Made by a program: the position numbers and the translations under genes | Assembly: GCF_001487165.1 (NCBI RefSeq) | Contig: NZ_LN913006.1 | Coordinates: 1,115,293-1,179,292 of the forward strand | Direction: 5' to 3' | Source: Blautia massiliensis (ex Durand et al. 2017) | Lineage (GTDB): Bacteria > Bacillota > Clostridia > Lachnospirales > Lachnospiraceae | Length of the DNA stretch: 64,000 nucleotides | Notes under the pieces: generated by a model | What the model was told of the DNA's origin: nothing | Database searches by the model: none | What the model saw: only the letters and a program-made list of their open reading frames with translations | Shown here: positions 29,296 through 37,767 of the stretch, piece after piece | Position numbering within the stretch: the first letter of the stretch is position 1 | Layout: each line of letters begins with the position of its first letter

Positions 29296-31536
29296 ATGGA
29301 CCATTGGATATTAAGCTACAAAAGCCCGGCAGAAGCCTGGAATGAGGCACTGCCGCTCGGAAACGGAACTCTTGGAGTGATGTCCTATGGCCGTCTGGAA
29401 AATGAAACACTTGAACTGAATCTTGATACTTTATGGTCCGGTGACGGCAGTTCAAAGCTGAATAAAAACGGCCATGCTGATCTTGGGCATCTGCGAAAGC
29501 TGCTTAAAGACCAGAAGCATCAGGAAGCAGAAGATTATTGTAGGAAACATATCCTGGGTGACTGGACGGACAGTTACCTCCCGGCTGGCAGACTCAATAT
29601 GAGTCTGCAGATGTCCGGACAGGCACCCGGCGGATATGTACGCCAGCTCTCTTTGAACCATGCGGTGGAAACAGTGGCATCTGCAGGGTATAAAAGGGAG
29701 CTGTTTGTGAGCATGGCAGATCCTCTGCTGGCAGTCCATTTCCAGGCAGCCCATAAACAGAAACTTCATCTTGAGATTTCACTGGAAAGTGAGATCAGAT
29801 ATGAGAAAATAAAAAACTGTGAAGATACCGTTTTACTTTCTGGACGGGCACCTTCTTATGTGGCACCGCCATACTATGACTGCCCGGAACCGGTTGTTTA
29901 TGAGGCCGGAAAAGGAATCCGGTTTACACTGGCTGTAAAGGTTGTTGTACCGCAGGGCAGTGTGAAATGCTGTGATGGTAAGCTCCTGATCGAGGGAGAA
30001 CAGGACATATTTGTTTATTTTACAGGAAATACAGATTTTGGACGGAATGCAGATACACCACAGCTGGAAAAAGAGTGTATGGAAGTATTGGAAGATCCGG
30101 ATTATGAACAGCTGAAGAAAAGACATCTGGGAGAATACCATAAATATTTTAACCGTATGGAATTATCACTGAACGACACCAGGGAAAACCGTTTGGCAGA
30201 GATGATGTTCCATTATGCCAGATACCTGATGATCTGTTCCTCCAGACCGGGAAGCCAGTGTGCAAACCTCCAGGGAATCTGGAACAACAGGATGCGTGCC
30301 CCCTGGAGCAGTAATTATACCGTTAATATCAACACGGAGATGAATTACTGGATGGCTGAGAGATGCAACCTGAGCGAATGTCAGGAACCACTCTTTGACC
30401 TGATCTGCCGGACAGCAGAGGATGGACGGGAGACAGCCAGGGAGGTCTATGGACTTTCCGGATGGGTGAGCCACCACAACCTGGATATCTGGGGACATTC
30501 CGGACCTGTTGGATATTTCGGGCAGGATGAGGACCCCTGTTCCTATTCTATGTGGCCTATGAGTTCGGGATGGCTCTGCCGGCATCTCTGGGAACATTAC
30601 TGCTATACAGAAGACCTGGATTTCCTGAAAGACAGAGCATATCCGGTGATCGAGGGAGCCGTAAAGTTCTATCTTGGGTTCCTGTTCCCATATGGGGAAT
30701 ACTATGTTACCGGGCCTTCCACTTCCCCGGAAAACCGTTTCTGTGGAGAAGATGGAAAATCCCACAGTGTGGGAATGGCATCCACCATGGATATCAGCAT
30801 CCTGAAAGAACTGTTTGGGTACTACCTGAAAATATGTAACATCCTGGGCATAGAGGGAGAGACAGCGGATGTAAAACGGGTACTTTCAAAACTGCCGCCA
30901 TTTAAGACGGGAAGCTTTGGACAAATCCGGGAATGGTTCCTGGATTATCCGGAAACAGAGATCCATCACCGCCATGTTTCCCATCTGTATGGTCTTTATC
31001 CCGGAAACCTGATCACAGAAAAAAACCCGGAGCTTCTGGAAGCCTGCCGGGTGGCTCTGGAAAGGCGCGGGGACGAAGGAACCGGATGGTGTATGGCATG
31101 GAAGGCCTGCCTCTGGGCCAGACTCCGGGACGGGGAACATGCACTGGGGCTTTTGAAAAACCAGCTCCGTTATACCAGGGAGGAAAATATTTCCTGTGTG
31201 GGAGGCGGCATTTATCCCAATATGCTGTGTGCACACCCACCGTTCCAGATCGATGGGAACTTTGGCTTTGCAGCTGCGGTTGCAGAGATGCTTATCCAGA
31301 GCAGGAAAGGGTATATCCTGTTACTTCCGGCACTTCCGGATGAATGGAAAGACGGAAATGTCCGGGGAATGAAGGCACAGGGTGCCATCACAGTTGATTT
31401 TGAATGGAGAGATGGCAGGATACACAGGGTTCGCCTCTGTTCTTCCTGTGAGCAGAAAGTAACGCTGGAATGTAATGGAATTTCAAAAACAGTATTTTTA
31501 AGACCTGATGGGACAGAGGATATGATTTTTGATTGA
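29296..31536 (+). CDS. Alpha-L-fucosidase, GH95 family
   Basis: 746 residues. An inverting fucosidase that removes mainly alpha-1,2-linked fucose. The N-terminal sandwich opens WNEALPLGNGTLGVMSYG. The (alpha/alpha)6 barrel shows NLQGIWNNRMRAPWSSNYTV then NINTEMNYW, whose asparagines correspond to those activating water in this family, and PPFQIDGNFGFAAAVAEML with the general-acid Asp. No signal peptide. AGGAGG is upstream of ATG 29296. Bases are visibly more GC-rich than in the neighbouring genes, particularly 30400-31300, which suggests a separate history. Confidence 0.93.
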   Translation: MDHWILSYKSPAEAWNEALPLGNGTLGVMSYGRLENETLELNLDTLWSGDGSSKLNKNGHADLGHLRKLLKDQKHQEAEDYCRKHILGDWTDSYLPAGRLNMSLQMSGQAPGGYVRQLSLNHAVETVASAGYKRELFVSMADPLLAVHFQAAHKQKLHLEISLESEIRYEKIKNCEDTVLLSGRAPSYVAPPYYDCPEPVVYEAGKGIRFTLAVKVVVPQGSVKCCDGKLLIEGEQDIFVYFTGNTDFGRNADTPQLEKECMEVLEDPDYEQLKKRHLGEYHKYFNRMELSLNDTRENRLAEMMFHYARYLMICSSRPGSQCANLQGIWNNRMRAPWSSNYTVNINTEMNYWMAERCNLSECQEPLFDLICRTAEDGRETAREVYGLSGWVSHHNLDIWGHSGPVGYFGQDEDPCSYSMWPMSSGWLCRHLWEHYCYTEDLDFLKDRAYPVIEGAVKFYLGFLFPYGEYYVTGPSTSPENRFCGEDGKSHSVGMASTMDISILKELFGYYLKICNILGIEGETADVKRVLSKLPPFKTGSFGQIREWFLDYPETEIHHRHVSHLYGLYPGNLITEKNPELLEACRVALERRGDEGTGWCMAWKACLWARLRDGEHALGLLKNQLRYTREENISCVGGGIYPNMLCAHPPFQIDGNFGFAAAVAEMLIQSRKGYILLLPALPDEWKDGNVRGMKAQGAITVDFEWRDGRIHRVRLCSSCEQKVTLECNGISKTVFLRPDGTEDMIFD

Positions 31537-31567
31537 TCTGTCCTGAGGACCTGAAAATCATAGACAG
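31532..31567 (+). repeat. 36-bp direct repeat, copy 1
   Basis: Runs ATTGATCTGTCCTGAGGA.. to ATAGACAG across the stop codon of the GH95 gene. It matches 31 of 36 bases of copy 2 at 32023-32058, and all five differences are transitions. In one frame both copies read as a C-terminal peptide (LICPEDLKIIDSGK). Confidence 0.6.
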
Positions 31568-31620
31568 TGGTAAGTAATGGGGTACAATAAAATACAGCCA
31601 ATCGATTTTGCCAGAAACTA

Positions 31621-31649
31621 TTGATATTTCTTAGGGTATCGCATATAAT
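31621..31649 (+). promoter_or_regulatory. Promoter of the structured RNA gene
   Basis: TTGATA (31621-31626), 17-bp spacer, TATAAT (31644-31649). Transcription should begin near 31656. Confidence 0.8.
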
Positions 31650-31655
31650 ATAGTT

Positions 31656-31906
31656 AAACTAAAAGGTTTCGTGTAGCGGCACGTAAAAGCTGTACTGTGC
31701 CCGGGCAGGGTAATTACTGGGACTATTTGATACTCGGAAGGGTATTACGCCCACACCAGGGAGATACGGTGAGTCCGCGCCGGGGACTTAATGATACCGG
31801 CGACATTTTAGACGTTCGGAAGGATGTCGCGGCTGACAGCCAGCATAAAACCGCTTTTTAAGATTATGGGCACTGGATAACAAAAAGTTGTCCGGTGCTG
31901 TTTTTA
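31656..31906 (+). ncRNA. Stand-alone structured non-coding RNA with own promoter and terminator
   Basis: About 250 nt with no credible open frame. AGCGG (31675) can pair with CCGCT (31851) to close the whole domain. Inside are GGGTAAT/ATTACGCCC, a hairpin ATACTC-GGAA-GGGTAT, CACC/GGTG, AGTCC/GGACT whose loop CGCCG can pair with downstream CGGCG (an H-type pseudoknot), GCGACAT/ATGTCGC and GGCT/AGCC. A terminator closes it. The GGGAGATACGGTGAGTCC core recalls a cobalamin-riboswitch core only superficially, and no gene follows. A raiA-motif type RNA is my best guess from phylum, size and stand-alone position; the class is not proven. Confidence 0.7.
31870..31906 (+). terminator. Terminator of the structured RNA
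   Basis: GCACTGGATAAC-AAAAA-GTTGTCCGGTGC followed by TGTTTTT. Confidence 0.88.
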
Positions 31907-31934
31907 TATTATAGTGATGATTGGGAAAAGATAG

Positions 31935-32027
31935 ATGGGAAAACAACAGGATAGAGAGAAAATCGTACAGGAGATTAAAATAGCTGCCGATCTGTATAGG
32001 AAGCATTTAGTGTGGCGATTCAATTAA
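31935..32027 (+). pseudogene. 30-codon truncated reading frame
   Basis: ATG 31935 opens GKQQDREKIVQEIKIAADLY then RKHLVWRFN and stops. The amphipathic helical start looks like the N-terminus of a longer protein; the following direct-repeat copy reads as a different protein C-terminus (LIYPEGLEIIDSRIM), so the middle seems deleted. Family not recognised. Confidence 0.4.
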
Positions 32028-32058
32028 TCTATCCTGAGGGCCTGGAAATTATAGACAG
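32023..32058 (+). repeat. 36-bp direct repeat, copy 2
   Basis: Begins ATTAATCTATCCTGAGGG and ends ATAGACAG; see copy 1. The two copies bracket the structured RNA gene. Confidence 0.6.
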
Positions 32059-32094
32059 CCGTATCATGTAAAAACACATGGTATGGCTGTTTTT
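32055..32094 (+). terminator. Intrinsic terminator
   Basis: ACAGCCGTATCATGT pairs with ACATGGTATGGCTGT, followed by TTTT. Confidence 0.8.
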
Positions 32095-32179
32095 CTACCC
32101 TAATAGGACCTGATGATCATAAAAATTCTGAACGATTTCGGGGATGTTTTTATCTGAGATAATTTTTTTAAAAATATTT

Positions 32180-32205
32180 GCAACCTTTTTAGGGATTCGC
32201 ACGTC
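32180..32205 (+). promoter_or_regulatory. ECF-type promoter
   Basis: GCAACC (32180-32185) and CGTC (32202-32205) are separated by 16 bp, the canonical AAC-N16-CGTC form of ECF-sigma promoters. It sits about 80 bp before the sigma gene, so the operon is probably autoregulated. Confidence 0.75.
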
Positions 32206-32284
32206 TAATAAGTAGAAGCACATAAATGAAGCTTCTATAGTATACTACGGATGACTAGTCTGAGATAGGAGAGCCGGAACTACA

Positions 32285-32803
32285 ATGAATGAGGTTTTGA
32301 TACGAAAAGCGAAGAAAGGCGACAAAGATGCTTTCTGCCGACTTATGGATGAGAATGTACAGAGTATGTATAAGATTGCGGCAGCATATCTGAAAAATGA
32401 TGAAGATGTTGCGGATGCAATACAGGATACGATTCTTTCCTGTTATGAAAATCTGAAAAGTCTGAAACAGAACAGATATTTTAAAACTTGGATGATTCGA
32501 ATCTTGATCAACAAGTGTAAGGACATGATACAGAAGAAAAAGCTGGTTACTTATACGGATCAGATGCCGGAAACACCTTTTCACGAAGAAGAATATGCGG
32601 CAATGGAATGGGCACAAGTATTAGAAACATTGGATAGCAAATATCGTTTGGTTGTTCTTTTGTACTATATGGAAGGATTTAGTGTCCGGGAGATCAGTGA
32701 CGCTCTGGATATGAAGGAAAGCACTGTGAAATCTCGTCTTCATCGTGGTAGAAAACAGATTGCAGAGATGTATGGATATAAGGTTAAGGAGGGACGTGTT
32801 TAA
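32285..32803 (+). CDS. ECF-type sigma factor
   Basis: 172 residues. Region 2 (about 8-75: YKIAAAYLKNDEDVADAIQD, FKTWMIRILINKCKDMIQ) and region 4 (about 100-160: YYMEGFSVREISDALDMKES, TVKSRLHRGRKQ). It is similar in design to the factor at 435, and like it is coupled to a DUF4179 gene (overlap of one base). The perfect ECF promoter upstream suggests it switches itself on. The L,D-transpeptidase gene downstream points to a cell-envelope stress role. Confidence 0.92.
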   Translation: MNEVLIRKAKKGDKDAFCRLMDENVQSMYKIAAAYLKNDEDVADAIQDTILSCYENLKSLKQNRYFKTWMIRILINKCKDMIQKKKLVTYTDQMPETPFHEEEYAAMEWAQVLETLDSKYRLVVLLYYMEGFSVREISDALDMKESTVKSRLHRGRKQIAEMYGYKVKEGRV

Positions 32804-34242
32804 TGATGACTTTAAATAATAATGAGAAAGACTTCCAGGAAAAACTTCAAAAGGATACAGAAATGCCGGCAATCGTGCATGAACGTATCAATCAGGCATA
32901 TCGATTGATTGAAAATAATGCTGTGTTACAGAAAAAAGCACCAAAGGATCCATATCACTGGATGAAAATTGGAGGCAGGGTAGCAGGAGGTATGGCAGCG
33001 GTACTGGCAGTCGGATTTATATTCTGTGCAACCAATCCAGTAATGGCAAAGAATATTCCGGTTGTAGGAGGGCTTTTTGAAATCTTGCAGGATAATGTAA
33101 GTTTCTTTGGTGATTTTTCGGATTATGCAACAACCTTGGAATCCGTTGATGGAACAACGGCAGATGGCAGTGAAGCAGATGGGGACAAGACAGGTAATGC
33201 CACTAGTGAGAATGCTTACATTAAAACAGCAGATGGGCTGACAATTACATGTTCTGAGGTATATGCCAACAGCCAGGCAGTCTATATAACTATGCAGTTT
33301 AAGAGTGATAAGCCATTTCCAGAAACGTCAACCAGGGCGGAAAGTGGAACACCGGTCATTGATCTGGATATGACTGGAGGTGTGGACTTTGATTCAGAAG
33401 CTAGTCGGGTGATCGACGGTCATGTGGAAGGACAGTTTCTGGATGACAACACCTATGCATGCATTTTCCGTTATGATCTTGCTCAGGCGGCAAAAGACTA
33501 TACGGAATATAATGAGAAATACAATGAAATGACACAGCAGGTAATGGATGAGATGGGAATAACTCAGGCGGACTTAGATGATCAGACGGATGAAGGTTAT
33601 GCACTGCTGGAAGAGTTTATCAATAAAGTATCTGAGCGTGGTGGAGCATATCAGAAATATATTAAAGATATTGAGATTCCGGATACTTTTAATCTGCATC
33701 TGGATATCTCGAAGGTAAGAGGGCTGGAAGCAGACTATGAGTGGTCAGAAGCGGATGATGAAAACTATGGAAGGGATGCCGGCTACTACAAATATGAAGG
33801 TGACTGGAGTTTCGATATCCCGGTTACAGTAGATGATTCCCGGACAGAAGTATTGGAACTGAATGATACAAACGATGCTGGTATCGGACTCAAATCCGTA
33901 ATTCGTTCTCCGTATGAACTGACGGTAAATGAACTTTATAAGGAAGGATCCAACAGTGACTGCTTCATGGTAGCTCTTGATGCCAACGGAAACACACTTC
34001 CATATAATGAGTCTACTGGAAACTGTAATAACTTCGTAATTCAGGACAGGGATATTTCGACAGTAGATATTTATTTCCTGGATTATATCCAGTATATGGA
34101 TGAACTGAAGGGGCAGCAGAATTTTAATAATCCGACAAAAGAGGATGGACAGAAATGGAAAAAACTTTTAGAGGAGAATGCGAAATATCATAAGACATTA
34201 CATTTTGATAATGACAGTGAGACAGTGCAAAAAACTAAGTGA
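32803..34242 (+). CDS. DUF4179-type membrane protein, probable anti-sigma factor
   Basis: 479 residues. A cytoplasmic N-terminus of about 60 residues, one membrane helix (GGMAAVLAVGFIFCATNPVM, about 66-85), then a large external region with a short linker rich in G, D and T and the DUF4179-like part (IKTADGLTITCSEVYANSQA). Two ATG codons in a row (32803, 32806) are both possible starts. The sigma gene's stop codon overlaps the first. Role as inhibitor of the upstream sigma factor is inferred from gene order and topology. Confidence 0.75.
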   Translation: MMTLNNNEKDFQEKLQKDTEMPAIVHERINQAYRLIENNAVLQKKAPKDPYHWMKIGGRVAGGMAAVLAVGFIFCATNPVMAKNIPVVGGLFEILQDNVSFFGDFSDYATTLESVDGTTADGSEADGDKTGNATSENAYIKTADGLTITCSEVYANSQAVYITMQFKSDKPFPETSTRAESGTPVIDLDMTGGVDFDSEASRVIDGHVEGQFLDDNTYACIFRYDLAQAAKDYTEYNEKYNEMTQQVMDEMGITQADLDDQTDEGYALLEEFINKVSERGGAYQKYIKDIEIPDTFNLHLDISKVRGLEADYEWSEADDENYGRDAGYYKYEGDWSFDIPVTVDDSRTEVLELNDTNDAGIGLKSVIRSPYELTVNELYKEGSNSDCFMVALDANGNTLPYNESTGNCNNFVIQDRDISTVDIYFLDYIQYMDELKGQQNFNNPTKEDGQKWKKLLEENAKYHKTLHFDNDSETVQKTK

Positions 34243-34264
34243 TTCAAAGAAAGATAAGTAGGAT

Positions 34265-35803
34265 ATGAGACAAAAAGAAGTGATAGGGCAGTCAATGAGA
34301 ACCACAAAATCGGCAAGACCAGGTTCAGTTGTGTATGTGCCGATGGATAAATCGGAATTCAGATCTATTATATTTTCAGAAAAGAAGAAAAATAAAATTA
34401 AGAAAATTGTAATATTGATTATATTGATGATTTTTGTTATAGGCTGTTGTATGTATGCAGGTATATCTTATTATTACTCATATCACTTCTTTTATGGGAC
34501 GACCATCAATGGGATTGACAGTTCAAATAAGACAGCATATGAGGTTGAGCAGGAGATTGCTGGGAAAAAGGATAACTATACTATTCAGGTAAGGGCAAGA
34601 ATGCAGGACCCGCAGGCCATTACAGGAAAAGACATTGATTATAAATACGTATCCAGCGGTGCGGTTCTCCAGCTGCTGAAAACTCAGAAATCATGGGAAT
34701 GGATCGGCAGTCTTTTTGAAACAAAAAACTATATGGTTCAAGAAGAGACTTTTTTCAGCCGGGAGAAACTGGAAGAACAGGTAAATTCATTAAATTGTGC
34801 GAAAAAAGAGAATCAGATAGCACCGGAAAATGCGTATGTAAGTTTTGTTAACTCAGAATTCACTATTGTGCCAGAAACGGAAGGCAACGAATTAAATACC
34901 AAAGAAGCTTATCAGATGATATGCAGGGCAATCGATAACGATGCGGCAGAGGTAAATCTGGAAAGTGATCCAAAGGCTTATAAGAAAGCAGATGTGACGA
35001 AAGAAAGTTCAGAACTTCAGAATATGGTAAATACATATAAGAACCTGACAAAAGCAAATATCACATATACATTTGGAGACGAAACGGTAACACTCGATGG
35101 GAATACCATCAAAAACTGGCTGCAGTTTGACGAGAAAGGGCAGCTGCTCCAGAATGATGAAGCCTTCCGGCAGCACGTAGTGGATTATGTGGCACAGCTT
35201 GCAGCAGATCATGATACAGTTGGCACTGAAAGACAATTTCAGACCACGAGCGGAAGGACTGTGTATGTATATGGTTCTGCCTATGGGTGGAAGATTGATC
35301 AGGACAAGGAAGTAGCACAGCTCATGCAGGAAATTCAGTCAGGAACCCAGACAACCAGGGAACCGGTGTATTCTATGAGGGCAAATGCACACGGGATCAA
35401 TGATCTCGGAGATACATATATAGAGGTAGATCTTACAGAGCAGTATATGTGGTATTATCAGAATGGAAATATTATTTTCCAATCAGAAATCGTATCCGGA
35501 CTGCCAAGCGATCCGGATAGAAAAACACCCCCTGGAATATTCACATTGAATTCAAAGAGCAGTCCGTCCGTGCTGCGAGGTGAAATGACAGCAAATGGAA
35601 CCTATTCTTATGAACAGCCGGTAACGTACTGGATGCCATTCAATGGAGGAATTGGCTTTCATGATGCAGACTGGCAGCCGTACTTTGGTGGTGACAGATA
35701 TCTTACAGGTGGTTCTCATGGATGTATCAATCTTCCACCAGAAAATGCCGGACAGCTTTATAGTCTTATTCAGTATGATGTCCCGATAATCTGTTTTTAC
35801 TAA
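34265..35803 (+). CDS. L,D-transpeptidase with peptidoglycan-binding domain
   Basis: 512 residues. It makes 3-3 peptidoglycan cross-links or modifies the wall outside the cell. A cytoplasmic N-terminus (about 45 residues) precedes a membrane helix (IVILIILMIFVIGCCMYAGI, about 47-66). A peptidoglycan-binding (PG_binding_4-like) region follows, then the YkuD catalytic domain from about 380 (YIEVDLTEQYMWYYQNGNII) with catalytic Cys487 in GGSHGCINLP. The gene lies 22 bp after the anti-sigma gene and is closed by a terminator, so it belongs to that operon. Confidence 0.93.
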   Translation: MRQKEVIGQSMRTTKSARPGSVVYVPMDKSEFRSIIFSEKKKNKIKKIVILIILMIFVIGCCMYAGISYYYSYHFFYGTTINGIDSSNKTAYEVEQEIAGKKDNYTIQVRARMQDPQAITGKDIDYKYVSSGAVLQLLKTQKSWEWIGSLFETKNYMVQEETFFSREKLEEQVNSLNCAKKENQIAPENAYVSFVNSEFTIVPETEGNELNTKEAYQMICRAIDNDAAEVNLESDPKAYKKADVTKESSELQNMVNTYKNLTKANITYTFGDETVTLDGNTIKNWLQFDEKGQLLQNDEAFRQHVVDYVAQLAADHDTVGTERQFQTTSGRTVYVYGSAYGWKIDQDKEVAQLMQEIQSGTQTTREPVYSMRANAHGINDLGDTYIEVDLTEQYMWYYQNGNIIFQSEIVSGLPSDPDRKTPPGIFTLNSKSSPSVLRGEMTANGTYSYEQPVTYWMPFNGGIGFHDADWQPYFGGDRYLTGGSHGCINLPPENAGQLYSLIQYDVPIICFY

Positions 35804-35825
35804 TTCTATAGTCAAGATGTACAGG

Positions 35826-35862
35826 ACAGGAGCTAAGTTGTAATGCAGCTGGCTCCTGTTTT
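35826..35862 (+). terminator. Intrinsic terminator after the L,D-transpeptidase gene
   Basis: ACAGGAGC pairs with GCTCCTGT across an imperfect loop, followed by TTTT. The rest of the gap 35804-36126 shows no convincing gene. Confidence 0.75.
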
Positions 35863-36126
35863 CATTGTCAACAGTATCAGATTGGCACATGATCACCCGC
35901 TCGGTAATCCAGAACAAAGCAGACTTGATGTGGAAGTGGCAGAGTGATTGGTAAAAGCTAGCAATCTCTTCCTTTCACAAAGAGTGAAGAAGAGAAGGCA
36001 CATTAATGGGATTGACGTATCAATACTGGAACCATATAATGGGTACAAAGAAAAATTTATTTATGGAAATAAACACATTGACAGAGCATGCAAAAGTGCT
36101 GTGATTAAAGTTTAAAAAGAATCCTT

Positions 36127-36882
36127 ATGAATATCATAAGTAATGCTGTCAAATACAATAAAGAAAAAGGAGTAATACTGCTTAGCTATTATGAAACACA
36201 GGTGGATGACAGGCATATACTGTTTGAGTTTCACTGCAAGGATACCGGAGTTGGAATGAGTAAAGAATTTCAGAACCATATTTTTGAACCATTTACTCAG
36301 GAAACAGGCGGTGCAAGATCTGTTTATGGAGGAACAGGTCTTGGTATGCCAATTACAAAAAAACTAATAGAGAAAATGGGCGGTACGATTAAATTTGAAA
36401 GCGAGAAAAATGTAGGAACCACATTCATGGTACAGCTCCCATTCCTTATTTCTGCTGATATGAAGCAGGCAGAAAGCCAGGAAGACGATGTATCAATTGA
36501 AGGCATGAGAATCCTTTTGGCCGAAGACAATGAATTGAACATGGAAATTGCAGAATTCCTTCTGACAAATGCAGGAGCAGAAATTATAAGGGCTTCAAAC
36601 GGTAAGGAGGCTGTTGAAGCATTTGCAAAATCAGGTGTTGGTGAGGTCAATGTAATTCTGATGGATATTATGATGCCAGTTATGGATGGCCTGGAAGCTA
36701 CCAGAGAAATACGTACAATGAACAGAAGTGATGCATCTGCTGTTGTGATTATAGCTATGACCGCCAATGCTTTTACAGAAGATAAGACTAAAGCACTGAA
36801 GTCTGGAATGGACGATTATCTTACCAAACCACTGGAGTCAGAAAAACTGATTCGTGCCTTAAGTAGATATAAACACAATTAA
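36127..36882 (+). pseudogene. N-terminally truncated hybrid histidine kinase (ATPase plus receiver)
   Basis: 251 codons remain. They begin in the N box of a histidine-kinase ATPase domain (NIISNAVKYNKEKG), with CKDTGVGMS and GGTGLGMPITKKL following, then a receiver domain from about 125 (RILLAEDNELNMEIAEFLL) with phosphoacceptor Asp in VILMDIMMPVMDGLEA. The sensor, membrane and phosphohistidine parts are missing; an in-frame stop lies just upstream of LKRILMN. Without a histidine domain it cannot autophosphorylate normally. It could still be expressed as a fragment. Confidence 0.7.
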
Positions 36883-36978
36883 CAGTAACGTTCTTATTAG
36901 CCTGATTCAGCCATAGAAACAGGGTGTGGTACGAAATATTATGCGTAAATTTATAAAATGGAACAGTAATTCAGACAA

Positions 36979-37015
36979 AGAGGGGCATATCAATTGGACA
37001 ATGATATGCCCCTCT
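36979..37015. other. Strong hairpin
   Basis: AGAGGGGCATATCA pairs perfectly with TGATATGCCCCTCT around a 9-base loop; the T run is weak, so terminator function is uncertain. Confidence 0.5.
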
Positions 37016-37138
37016 GCCGATGTTTGTTAACTGATGCATTTTGTTTATATATTCCCTTATTTTGTACATGGACTCTTTTATATGGAAGGTGTATAGTGAA
37101 TGAAAACTATATGATAAAAATTATGGAGGCATAAGATC

Positions 37139-37690
37139 ATGGCTGACTTGGTAAATTTTGTTACGCTATTGAATGGAAAATTTGATAATAAGGATCAATT
37201 TGAAAAAATAAGTAAGACAAATCCACAGTATCCATATGCAAAGCATATCAATACAATATGTAATTCCAAAATTGCAAATCTCCCAAATGGTTTCGAAGGC
37301 GTATTTATGATTGAAGAGAGCTATTATTCTGTACAGGGAACTACCCGCTCTTCTTCACATTTGTTTCTTTTCATGGAAGAAAGCAATTCAATAAAGCTTA
37401 TTTCTTATGAGATACCGGAAGGATATGATAAAAAGAATTTTACTTACAAAATCTTCAAAGGTGCCGACTATGATCAGCTAAAGTGTTCTGCAAAATTTAC
37501 TCCTGCATTTTTCAGAAAATCAGGTGATACATGGGAAGGCGGAAGTGTAAGTATGTTTTCACCCGTATTGAAATTTTCTCTGCATGAAAAGTTCACTGAA
37601 AATCAATTGGAAGTATCAGAGTCCATGGAAGTAAATGGGAAAAGAACTTTTGGTTATGATGAGCCGATTATTTACAAACGAATAAAATAG
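37139..37690 (+). CDS. Hypothetical protein, possibly CpcT/CpeT-like fold
   Basis: 183 residues, soluble, no signal peptide. The opening LVNFVTLLNGKFDNKDQFEK and MIEESYYSVQGTTRSSSHLF faintly recall the CpcT/CpeT (DUF1001) lipocalin-like family, which has similar length, but this organism type has no phycobilisomes and the match is by eye only. GGAGG lies before ATG 37139. The GH20 gene follows 77 bp later; a shared transcript is possible. Confidence 0.55.
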   Translation: MADLVNFVTLLNGKFDNKDQFEKISKTNPQYPYAKHINTICNSKIANLPNGFEGVFMIEESYYSVQGTTRSSSHLFLFMEESNSIKLISYEIPEGYDKKNFTYKIFKGADYDQLKCSAKFTPAFFRKSGDTWEGGSVSMFSPVLKFSLHEKFTENQLEVSESMEVNGKRTFGYDEPIIYKRIK

Positions 37691-37767
37691 AACATTGACA
37701 GGGGATGCTCTGCTAAAAAGATTGATTTATTAAGAAGAGCAGAATTCCTAAAGAAAGAGGAATACGT

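Noticed and set aside
31741-31860. Cobalamin riboswitch
   Set aside because: GGGAGATACGGTGAGTCC recalls the cobalamin core, but the CCGCCACTGT-type box is missing and no cobalamin gene, or any gene, directly follows the RNA's own terminator.
36127-36882. Functional two-domain kinase/regulator
   Set aside because: The phosphorylatable histidine domain and sensor are missing and a stop codon lies just upstream, so it is treated as a truncated hybrid kinase.
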